Made by a program: the position numbers and the translations under genes. From NCBI GenBank assembly GCA_016295145.1, contig JAEDLR010000001.1, positions 1 through 64,000 of the forward strand: DNA of 64,000 bases, read 5' to 3'. This stretch comes from Oscillospiraceae bacterium. GTDB lineage: Bacteria; Bacillota; Clostridia; Oscillospirales; Ruminococcaceae. Below the pieces are notes generated by a model that saw nothing but the letters and a program-made list of their open reading frames with translations, did no database searches and had not been told where the DNA came from. Shown in pieces: positions 16,137-24,011 of this stretch (position 1 is its first letter; each line of letters opens with the position of its first letter).

Positions 16137-19100
16137 ATGCCCAATGCGCTGCAAGCGATCACTGCCGAGGAATATCAGGCGATTCTTACGGAGATCGCTG
16201 ACAAAAACAATACCACCAAGCCCGAAATCTTTGAAAAGGTCGTGCTGCGGTTTATCACATACTATGGCGAACAACTGAAAATTTCCGATGCCGTTGCGCA
16301 ATATTATGCCGAGAAGGGCGGCGTCCTGATGCTGAAAGCATTTTGGGAGGCGGGTAAGGATACCGTTGCTGCCGATGTGGATAGTCTGAATGCATGGATG
16401 GCGGACAAAGTGCAGGAGATGCTACAGACCCCCCCTGCTGATACCCCTTCCGACCGCCAGCAGGATCGCGTCAAGCAGACCGCTGCGGTGCTTGCCAAAA
16501 CCAAGCTGCCTACCCTTGCAGAGGTAATGCAGCGGCAGGCAGCCGCATCGCCCAAGCCAAAGGCTTCTACCAGTCAGGCACAGCTGGATGCGATTCTGGG
16601 CAGAAGCAAAGCAAAGCCGACAGAGGAGAATCCGCCCATTGACCCCACAACGATGCGCGGTGAACTGAAAACACTGGTAGAGCGCACCAATACCATGCGT
16701 GACACGCTGCTGCGCAATGTATTCGGGCAGGATCATGCCGTGAATCTGTTTGCGGAAGGCTATTTCCGCGCCGAGTTATTGGGCAGGGCAGATGCCAGCC
16801 GCCGCAAACCCAAGGCGACTTTTTTGTTTGCAGGCCCTCCCGGCGTGGGTAAAACATATCTGGCAGAGCAGGGTGCCGCGATTCTGGGGCTGCCTTTTCT
16901 GCGCATGGATATGAGCGAATATGCCGACAGCAGTGCTGCTGCGGAGTTTATCGGCTCAGATAATGTATACAAGGGTGCAAAATCGGGCAATGTGACCTCC
17001 TTCGTCAAGGAGAATCCCCAGTGCGTGATCCTGTTTGATGAGGTGGAAAAGGCAAATATCAGCATCATTCACCTGTTTTTGCAAATGTTGGATGCAGGTA
17101 TCCTGCGAGACAGCAATACGGATGAGGAGATCTCTTTTAAGGATACCATTCTGATTTTCACCACCAATGCCGGCAGGCAGCTCTATGAAGCTTCCGAAAC
17201 GGCAAATCTCTCCGGCATCAGCCGCAGAACGGTGCTGAATGCACTGCTCCATGATGTGAATCCCCGTACGGGCTCGCCGTATTTTCCACCTGCCATTTGT
17301 TCGCGCTTTGCCACGGGCAATGTGGTCATGTTCAATCACATGGAAACCAACCATCTGCTTTCCATTGTGAAAAAGGAGTTTGAACGGCAAAAGGAGATCA
17401 TTGCCCAGGCATACGGCATTGAACTGCACGCCGCAGAGTCTGTTCTGACTGCATTGCTGTTGGCAGAGGGCGGCAACGCCGATGCCCGTACGATGTCCAG
17501 CCGTTCGGCGGCTTTTTTGCAGCGTGAGCTATATGAACTGTTTCTGGTGCTTTGCTCTGAGGATGTGGAGTACGATCTGGATACCGTGGAGCGCATTACA
17601 TTGGATGTGGTGACCGACGGGTGCAGTCCGGAGGTGCTTGCGCTGTTTGCACCTACCGAGCCGGCAAAGATCCTGTTTTTGTCCCAGGAGCGCGCAGAGT
17701 ATTTTATCACCGACAGTGCGCAGAGCAAACTGCTGCCCTGTACTACCGCCGAAGAAGCCATCGCCATGCTGGAACAGCAGGAGATCGCGTTTGTGGTGAT
17801 TGACTGGAACAGCAAGGGCGATGCAAGAAGCGAGTATCTGCATATTGAAGATGTGGATTCCCCGGCAAGGGTGCTGTTCCGGCATCTCCGGCAGTATATG
17901 CCCCATTTGCCGGTGTATGTGTTGGAGCATTGTGACTATCCGCTGCGCTACGATGAGCGCGTGAGCCTGACAGAAAACGGGGTCCGCGAGATTCTGACAG
18001 TGGAAAAGGGCAGCAATGTGCTGCAGATTGCTGACATCGTCACCACGATGTATCGCAATCAGCAGGTGATGAAGCTTGCCTCCGCAAGCCAGATTGTTGC
18101 CTTCGAAACTGCACAGAGTATGTCTGCTGACGGAAAAGAAGCCCATATCTCCCTGTTTGATTTTGCCGTGCGCCGTGCGGTGGATGCCGAGGATGTCAAA
18201 CAGATTCTCAGCGATGTTTCCCGTCCCACGCAGCGTTTTGATGATGTGATTGGTGCCGAGGATGCCAAGGCAGAACTGCAATACTTTGTGGATTATCTCA
18301 AGAACCCTGTCAAGCTGAGCCGCATGGGCCTGCGTCAGCCGAGAGGCGTGCTGCTGTACGGCCCTCCCGGAACGGGTAAAACGCTGCTTGCGAAGGCGAT
18401 GGCAGGCGAATCCGACGTGACTTTTATCAGCGCGGACGGCTCACAGTTCTTAAAGCGGTATGTGGGCGAAGGCCCCGAGGCTATGAAAAGCCTGTTTGCC
18501 AAGGCAAGAAAATATGCCCCGACCATTGTGTTCATCGATGAGATTGATTCCTTTGCCACTGACCGCGATGCAGGCAGAGAGCTAGCCGGCCGTGCCGAGA
18601 TCCTCAATGCACTGCTGACGGAAATGGACGGCTTCCGCGAAAATACCGGCAAGCCCGTGTTTGTACTGGCAGCCACCAATGCCGCCATGGAGGGCGAAAA
18701 CGGCCGTACCATTGACGGGGCACTGGCAAGACGCTTTGACCGTAAAATCTATGTAGAACTCCCCGGGAAGCTTGAACGTATCCGCTTCTTGCAGCGAATG
18801 AATCAGGCGAATAACCCTCTGCGGCTTTCAGACGGCATGATTGATAACCTGGCGGTGCGCTCTACCGGTATGAGCCTTGCGGAGTTGGAGAACATCATTG
18901 AGCTTTCCTATCGCAATGCAGTGCGTGCAGGCAGCGACATCGTCAACGATGCGATCTTTGTGGAGGCATTTGAATCCTTCCAGAACGGTAAGGAGAAAAA
19001 GTGGAATGCCGATACCCGTTTGCGTGTGGCGCGCCATGAGGCAGGTCATGCTCTGTTGTGCTGGCACAGCGGCGAGATGCCTTCCTATCTTACCATTGTG

Positions 19101-19562
19101 GCAAGAGCCGATCACGGCGGCTATATGCAGCATGGCGATACCGAGGACAAGGGCATCTACACTGCAGAGGAGATGCGTGGCAGGATCCGTACCTCTCTGG
19201 GCGGCAGAGCTGCAGAACTGGTATACTACGGCGAAGATGGCAATTCCAGCGGCGCTTCCGGCGATTTGCAGAACGCCACCAACTGTGCGCGCAGAATGCT
19301 CTGCCGTTATGGTATGGATAACGATTTTGGTCTGGCAGTCATGGCCGGCGGTGAACTCAGTGGCGAGCAGAGCTTGCTTGTGCGCCAGCGGATCAATGCG
19401 CTGCTTGCAGATGAGTTGCAGCGCGCCAAGGAGATCATTGTGCAGGAGAAGACCCGCTACGAGCAGCTTGTCAATGCGTTGCTGGAGCGTGATTATCTTA
19501 CAGGCCCTGAGCTGGAAAAGGTTCTGGGCGAGGTGCCGAAGAAAGTGCCCGTTACCGTATAA
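16137..19562 (+). CDS. Double AAA+ ATPase / M41 zinc protease fusion (ClpB-like D2 + FtsH-like), soluble
   Basis: This 1141-residue protein starts at ATG 16137 (AAGGAG nine bases upstream). A helical N-terminus of about 200 residues precedes AAA+ module 1 (about 205-420) of the ClpB-D2/HslU type: Walker A GPPGVGKT near 232, Walker B CVILFDEVEKA near 295, sensor FTTNAG. Residues about 508-625 look like a degenerate response-regulator receiver (AKILFLSQE, FVVIDWN, PVYVLEHCD, REILTV). AAA+ module 2 (about 705-945) is FtsH-like: [41 protein letters not shown]. The M41 domain (about 955-1141) keeps the zinc motif HEAGH near 965 and the Asp ligand in GASGDLQNATNCARR. No membrane helix is seen, unlike FtsH. 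It is probably an ATP-dependent cytoplasmic protease; substrate unknown. Confidence 0.85.
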   Translation: MPNALQAITAEEYQAILTEIADKNNTTKPEIFEKVVLRFITYYGEQLKISDAVAQYYAEKGGVLMLKAFWEAGKDTVAADVDSLNAWMADKVQEMLQTPPADTPSDRQQDRVKQTAAVLAKTKLPTLAEVMQRQAAASPKPKASTSQAQLDAILGRSKAKPTEENPPIDPTTMRGELKTLVERTNTMRDTLLRNVFGQDHAVNLFAEGYFRAELLGRADASRRKPKATFLFAGPPGVGKTYLAEQGAAILGLPFLRMDMSEYADSSAAAEFIGSDNVYKGAKSGNVTSFVKENPQCVILFDEVEKANISIIHLFLQMLDAGILRDSNTDEEISFKDTILIFTTNAGRQLYEASETANLSGISRRTVLNALLHDVNPRTGSPYFPPAICSRFATGNVVMFNHMETNHLLSIVKKEFERQKEIIAQAYGIELHAAESVLTALLLAEGGNADARTMSSRSAAFLQRELYELFLVLCSEDVEYDLDTVERITLDVVTDGCSPEVLALFAPTEPAKILFLSQERAEYFITDSAQSKLLPCTTAEEAIAMLEQQEIAFVVIDWNSKGDARSEYLHIEDVDSPARVLFRHLRQYMPHLPVYVLEHCDYPLRYDERVSLTENGVREILTVEKGSNVLQIADIVTTMYRNQQVMKLASASQIVAFETAQSMSADGKEAHISLFDFAVRRAVDAEDVKQILSDVSRPTQRFDDVIGAEDAKAELQYFVDYLKNPVKLSRMGLRQPRGVLLYGPPGTGKTLLAKAMAGESDVTFISADGSQFLKRYVGEGPEAMKSLFAKARKYAPTIVFIDEIDSFATDRDAGRELAGRAEILNALLTEMDGFRENTGKPVFVLAATNAAMEGENGRTIDGALARRFDRKIYVELPGKLERIRFLQRMNQANNPLRLSDGMIDNLAVRSTGMSLAELENIIELSYRNAVRAGSDIVNDAIFVEAFESFQNGKEKKWNADTRLRVARHEAGHALLCWHSGEMPSYLTIVARADHGGYMQHGDTEDKGIYTAEEMRGRIRTSLGGRAAELVYYGEDGNSSGASGDLQNATNCARRMLCRYGMDNDFGLAVMAGGELSGEQSLLVRQRINALLADELQRAKEIIVQEKTRYEQLVNALLERDYLTGPELEKVLGEVPKKVPVTV

Positions 19563-19580
19563 TCCGATCATACAAAATAG

Positions 19581-19614
19581 ACAGAGCAGGCAAACATGGT
19601 TCCTGCTCTGTTTT
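19581..19614 (+). terminator. Rho-independent terminator after the AAA+ protease gene
   Basis: A perfect 10-bp stem ACAGAGCAGG / CCTGCTCTGT with an 11-base loop is followed by TTT. It starts 19 bases after the protease stop codon. Confidence 0.88.
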
Positions 19615-19661
19615 GCTATGGATAGATGGGCGCAACAGCGAAAAAGCCAGTGCCGCGCCGC

Positions 19662-19690
19662 TTTACAGATTGGAAAAACTATGGTATAAT
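19662..19690 (+). promoter_or_regulatory. Sigma-A promoter of the patatin gene
   Basis: TTTACA (19662-19667) and a perfect TATAAT (19685-19690) are separated by 17 bases, about 39 bases before the patatin ATG. Confidence 0.8.
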
Positions 19691-19728
19691 AAAGCCGATC
19701 ATGCTTGTTTGTGAAAGGAATGGGAATC

Positions 19729-20595
19729 ATGCAACAGAAAACAGGGCTTGTGTTAGAGGGCGGCGCCATGCGCGGAATGTACACCGCTGGGATTCTGGAT
19801 GTGCTGATGGAGCATCATGTGGTATTGGATGGTGCCATTGGCGTATCGGCAGGTGCTGCCTTTGGCTGCAATTATAAATCCCGGCAAATCGGCAGAAGCA
19901 TTCGCTACAATCTCAAATATTGCAAAAACAAGCACTATTGCAGCGTATATTCGCTGATTCGTACAGGTGATTTATACGGCGGGGAGTTCTGCTACCACAA
20001 GCTGCCCACAGAACTGGATTTGTTCGATGTGCCCACCTATACTGCCAACCCCATGCCGTTTTATGTGGTGGCAACCGATGTGGAAAGCGGCAAGCCGGTG
20101 TATCATCGCGCAGACCGCGCCGACGATACCGATATGGAGTGGTTCCGTGCCTCTGCCTCGATGCCGTTGGTGTCCAATATCGTGCAGATTGGGGACAAGC
20201 ATCTACTGGATGGCGGCATGAGTGACCCCATTCCGCTGGCGTATTTTCAATCACTGGGCTATAGCCGCAATGTGGTGATTCTGACGCAGCCCCGTGGATA
20301 CCGCAAAGCGGAAAACAAATCGTTGCCCCTGTTGCGGGTGATGCTGCGTAAGTATCCCAATGCCGTCAAGGTGATGGCAAACCGTCATCTGGTGTATAAC
20401 CGCACCACACAATTTGTGCTGGATTCCGAACAGGCAGGGGATACCTTCGTATTTGCACCCAAGGAGCCGTTGCCCATCAAACGCATATGCCGTGATCCGG
20501 AACTGCTGCAGCAAACCTACGATATCGGCAGAAAACAGGCACTGGAGCTGTTACCCGATCTGTTGCGCTTCTTGGGGAAGGAAGAAAAAGCATAA
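19729..20595 (+). CDS. Patatin-like phospholipase (YjjU/RssA type)
   Basis: This 288-residue hydrolase has the patatin Ser-Asp dyad and oxyanion loop: LVLEGGAMRGMYTAG (GGxxRG) near residues 7-21, the nucleophile elbow GVSAGAAFG, and the catalytic DGGMSDPIP. It probably cleaves acyl esters of lipids in the cytoplasm or at the membrane face. The ATG at 19729 is chosen because AAAGGA lies nine bases before it; an ATG at 19720 abuts that site. It is followed after 54 bases by the GH2 glycosidase gene, with which it is probably cotranscribed, although no functional link is obvious. Confidence 0.88.
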   Translation: MQQKTGLVLEGGAMRGMYTAGILDVLMEHHVVLDGAIGVSAGAAFGCNYKSRQIGRSIRYNLKYCKNKHYCSVYSLIRTGDLYGGEFCYHKLPTELDLFDVPTYTANPMPFYVVATDVESGKPVYHRADRADDTDMEWFRASASMPLVSNIVQIGDKHLLDGGMSDPIPLAYFQSLGYSRNVVILTQPRGYRKAENKSLPLLRVMLRKYPNAVKVMANRHLVYNRTTQFVLDSEQAGDTFVFAPKEPLPIKRICRDPELLQQTYDIGRKQALELLPDLLRFLGKEEKA

Positions 20596-20649
20596 TCATG
20601 AGATGGAAAGAAAACAGGGGTGGCATTCGCCATGCCGAAAGGAGAATCT

Positions 20650-23439
20650 ATGTTACAGACATTACATCTGGCAGAGCGTTTTGCACTGCTATGTGACCCG
20701 ATCCCCTGCAAGCATACCGCCCCCCCCGCGGATTATCCCGAAACCATGCTGCTGCCGGGTACTACCGCACAGCAACACATTGGTACGCCTAATTCTGCGC
20801 GGGAGACCGACTTTTTCACCGAGGTGTACCCCTTTGAGGGACAGATATGGCTGAAAAAGACCGTGACTGTTCCCGATGCGATGCTGGGCAAACGGCTGAT
20901 ATTGCAATTGGAACGCACCCGTATGACAAAGCTTTGGGTCAATGGGCAGTATGCAGGAAGCTGCGACAGCCTCTGTACGCCCCATACCTATGATATCACA
21001 GCATTTGCCACAAGGCAGACCGAACTGGTCATCTGCGTAAAGAATACCGACTACCCCACAAAGGGTGGACACATGACTTCTCCCGATACGCAGACCAACT
21101 GGATCGGGATTACGGGGGATATTACACTGACTGCCTATGCCGATCTGCGCCTGACCGCTTTGCGTGCTTACCCTGACGCTGCAACCAAATCAGTGCGGGT
21201 GACGGGTACGCTCTGCGGTGGATTGCAGACGGCGTGTGTCATACAGGCAGAAGCTTACGATCCATCAGGGCATACTGTGCCGCTTCCCATACTCTCGCGG
21301 CATACTATTTGTGCCGATCGGAAGGGGAATTTTTCGTTGTTGCTGCAAATCCCCGATGCGCCGCTGTGGAGCGAGTACTGCCCTGTGTGCATCCGTATGA
21401 TACTGACTTTGCCTGAATCGGGGGATTGTGAGACCCTTTGCTTTGGTATGCGGAATTTTACAGCCTGCGGCGATCATTTTGAGATCAACGGCAATGCGGT
21501 GATGCTGCGCGGCAAACATGACGGCCTGGTGTTTCCGCTGACTGGCGCTGCCCCCACCGATGTGGATCAATGGATGCGTGTTTTTTCCATTGCCAAGGAA
21601 TGGGGTATCAACCATTACAGATTCCACACCTGCTGCCCCCCTGAGGCTTGCTTTGTCGCTGCTGACCGCATGGGCATTTATTTGGAGCCGGAGCTGCCCT
21701 TTTGGGGCACGGTACACGCCCCCGATGACGAAAATTTTCAGAGAGAGGAGCAGGCGTATCTCATCCATGAGGGTCTGCGCATCGTCGATGCCTACGGCAA
21801 TCATCCGTCGTTTTGTATGTTCTCGCTGGGCAACGAGCTTTGGGGCAGCCCGGAACGGTTGGCGGAGATCATCGCCATTCTCAAAAAGCATGACGATCGT
21901 CCGTTGTATACGCAGGGCAGCAATAATTTTCAGCATATGCCCCTGAAGGTGGAAAATGAGGATTTCTGGACGGGCGTGCGGTTGGGTTATGGCAAGTTGA
22001 TCCGCGGTTCCTATGCGACTTGCGACGCGCCGATCGGATTGATACAGACCGCAGCACCCTCTACCGCATGGGATTATGAAACGTATCTTGCGCCCTATGG
22101 GACGGAAGATACCGCTTCTGACGGCACGGAAACCGAAATTGAGATCCAGTATGGTACGGGGGTCAAAAAGGTGCGGGCCGTCAAAACAGAGGGCTTCTGC
22201 CCCGATGTGCCTGTGGTCACCCATGAGGTGGGGCAGTACGGCGTTTACCCCGATTTTTCCGAGATTGACAAGTACACGGGCGTGGTGCAGCCACGCAATT
22301 TCGAGGTGTTCCGTGAGCGTCTGGCAGAGGCAGGGATGCTTTCACAGGCAGAGGAATTTTTCCGCTGTTCCGGTGCGCTTTCCCGGGCGTGCTACAAAAT
22401 GGAGATTGAAGCCGCCATGCGTTCGCCGCATATTGCAGGGTTTCAACTACTGGATTTGCAGGATTTTCCCGGGCAGGGTACTGCGCTGGTAGGTATGCTG
22501 AATGCGCTGATGGAGAACAAGGGGCTGATCTCTCCCGAGGAATGGCGCGGTTTTTGCGGCGATATCGTACCCCTTGCAAAATTCAATTCGTTTGTGTGGG
22601 AAAGCGGTCAGCAAGTGCAGATTGGGATGGCGTTGCGCTGCTATCGCCCGATGCCAAAGGCACAAACACTGCAAATGACCTTGCAGTGGGACGGGGAAAC
22701 GCTTTGTGAAGCCGTTGCGGAGATCCCTGCGTTTTCCGTTGGCTATTGCGATCTCGGCAGCGTGGAGTTTGCCGTCAAGCCGGATGTTGCGGGCAAGGTG
22801 GTGCTGAAGCTGGAAATTCCCGGCATAGGCGTTGCAAACAGCTATGATATCGTGGTTTTGCCGCCTGCCAAGCCCGTTACAGTGCCTGAGGGTGTATGCA
22901 TCACCCACAGTATGGCAGAAGCAATGCCGTTGCTGCAACAGGGGAGATCTGTGGTGCTGCTGCCCGAAAGGCTCTCGCATAGCATACCGGGCTTTTATTG
23001 CACGGATTTCTGGTGTTATCATATGTTTCGCATCATTTCGGAATCTATGAACAAGGAGGTGCCGGTGGGCACAATGGGGCTTTGCATGGACAGCGCACAC
23101 CCGATCACAAGGGCATTGTACAGCGAGACTTATGCAACGCCGCAGTGGTATGCGCCCGTAACCCATGCCAATTGTGTGATTCTCGATCGGGCACCTGTGG
23201 GATATCGTCCCATTGTGCAAATGATTGATAATTTTGAGCGTAATCACCGACTGGGATTGATTTTTGAAGCAAAGGTTGCTGGGGGAAATTTATTGGTATC
23301 TGCGGTGCGCACAGAAGAATGTCCCGATGATCCTGCGATGCAGCTACTGGCGCAGGCATTGCTCAACTATGCCGCTTCGGATGCCTTTGCCCCTGCTTTC
23401 GAGTTGGATGCCGATATGTTGACCGAGGTTTTGTGCTGA
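20650..23439 (+). CDS. Glycoside hydrolase family 2-like protein, intracellular
   Basis: This 929-residue protein has the GH2 layout: an N-terminal sugar-binding jelly roll (about 60-170; FFTEVYPFEGQIWLKKTVTV, LQLERTRMTKLWVNGQYAG), an immunoglobulin-like domain, then a TIM barrel. FSLGNELWGS carries the acid/base Glu after Asn, and VVTHEVGQYGVYPD is the probable nucleophile strand. It lacks a signal peptide, so it would act on imported oligosaccharides. Substrate (beta-galactoside, beta-mannoside, glucuronide or other) cannot be told from these motifs. The ATG at 20650 follows AAAGGAG. A C-terminal portion of about 350 residues is unassigned. Confidence 0.85.
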   Translation: MLQTLHLAERFALLCDPIPCKHTAPPADYPETMLLPGTTAQQHIGTPNSARETDFFTEVYPFEGQIWLKKTVTVPDAMLGKRLILQLERTRMTKLWVNGQYAGSCDSLCTPHTYDITAFATRQTELVICVKNTDYPTKGGHMTSPDTQTNWIGITGDITLTAYADLRLTALRAYPDAATKSVRVTGTLCGGLQTACVIQAEAYDPSGHTVPLPILSRHTICADRKGNFSLLLQIPDAPLWSEYCPVCIRMILTLPESGDCETLCFGMRNFTACGDHFEINGNAVMLRGKHDGLVFPLTGAAPTDVDQWMRVFSIAKEWGINHYRFHTCCPPEACFVAADRMGIYLEPELPFWGTVHAPDDENFQREEQAYLIHEGLRIVDAYGNHPSFCMFSLGNELWGSPERLAEIIAILKKHDDRPLYTQGSNNFQHMPLKVENEDFWTGVRLGYGKLIRGSYATCDAPIGLIQTAAPSTAWDYETYLAPYGTEDTASDGTETEIEIQYGTGVKKVRAVKTEGFCPDVPVVTHEVGQYGVYPDFSEIDKYTGVVQPRNFEVFRERLAEAGMLSQAEEFFRCSGALSRACYKMEIEAAMRSPHIAGFQLLDLQDFPGQGTALVGMLNALMENKGLISPEEWRGFCGDIVPLAKFNSFVWESGQQVQIGMALRCYRPMPKAQTLQMTLQWDGETLCEAVAEIPAFSVGYCDLGSVEFAVKPDVAGKVVLKLEIPGIGVANSYDIVVLPPAKPVTVPEGVCITHSMAEAMPLLQQGRSVVLLPERLSHSIPGFYCTDFWCYHMFRIISESMNKEVPVGTMGLCMDSAHPITRALYSETYATPQWYAPVTHANCVILDRAPVGYRPIVQMIDNFERNHRLGLIFEAKVAGGNLLVSAVRTEECPDDPAMQLLAQALLNYAASDAFAPAFELDADMLTEVLC

Positions 23440-23475
23440 GATACGGTATTTATGGAGACGCTATCCTTATATTCT

Positions 23476-23508
23476 TGCGCAAGGGGTATGACTCCTTGCG
23501 CATTTTGT
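23476..23508 (+). terminator. Rho-independent terminator after the GH2 gene
   Basis: A 9-bp stem TGCGCAAGG / CCTTGCGCA with a 9-base loop is followed by TTTTGTT, 36 bases after the GH2 stop. Confidence 0.8.
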
Positions 23509-23583
23509 TGAAGTATGGTAAAGTACATATCGCGTGATTGCAAAGCACCTAGGGCATTGCCTGAATTCTGACCAAAATCATGC

Positions 23584-23599
23584 GTTAGCGCAAGCTAAC
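23584..23599 (+). promoter_or_regulatory. Inverted repeat upstream of feoA, possible metal-regulator site
   Basis: GTTAGC-GCAA-GCTAAC is a perfect palindrome with a 4-base centre, 45 bases before the feoA -35 box. A related GGCTAAC sequence recurs at about 23686-23696, near the expected transcription start, within CAAG-GCTAA-CTTG. GGCTAAC halves resemble DtxR/IdeR-family operators, which fits an iron-uptake operon. No regulator gene is present in the window. Confidence 0.4.
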
Positions 23600-23644
23600 T
23601 GCTTGTGCAAACTTCCAAAATATCCCGTTTTGACCCGTTTCCCC

Positions 23645-23673
23645 TTGACAAATCCCCTGAAAGGTTGTATCAT
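23645..23673 (+). promoter_or_regulatory. Sigma-A promoter of the feo operon
   Basis: TTGACA (23645-23650) and TATCAT (23668-23673) are separated by 17 bases. The GTG start of feoA lies 48 bases further on. Confidence 0.8.
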
Positions 23674-23721
23674 ATAGTTCGACAAGGCTAACTTGGCAAC
23701 TCACTGAAAGGAGACAACAGC

Positions 23722-23943
23722 GTGAAAACACTCAAAGATGCAAAAATCGGATCAACAGTGCGCGTGGTAAAGCTGCACGGGGAAGGCGCACTGCGCCGCC
23801 GTATCATGGATATGGGCATTACCCGTCATACTGAGATTTACATACGTAAGGCTGCGCCGCTGGGTGACCCCATCGAAGTGCAGGTACGAGGCTATGAGCT
23901 TTCTCTGCGCAAGGCAGATGCAGAAATGGTAGAGGTGGAGTGA
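23722..23943 (+). CDS. feoA: Ferrous iron transport protein A
   Basis: This 73-residue SH3-like protein supports FeoB-mediated Fe2+ uptake. It has the family pattern GSTVRVVKLHGEG, RRRIMDMGITRHTEIYI, PLGDPIEVQVRGYELSLRK. It starts at GTG 23722 after AAAGGAG. feoB begins 68 bases downstream. Regulation by iron is expected, with candidate operator palindromes around the promoter. Confidence 0.95.
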   Translation: MKTLKDAKIGSTVRVVKLHGEGALRRRIMDMGITRHTEIYIRKAAPLGDPIEVQVRGYELSLRKADAEMVEVE

Positions 23944-24011
23944 ATGCTCCCCCTTTGCTTTTTGGCAGGCAGTTAGCATAGAGTAATTCAAAGGCGAAAG
24001 GAGCAGGACAA

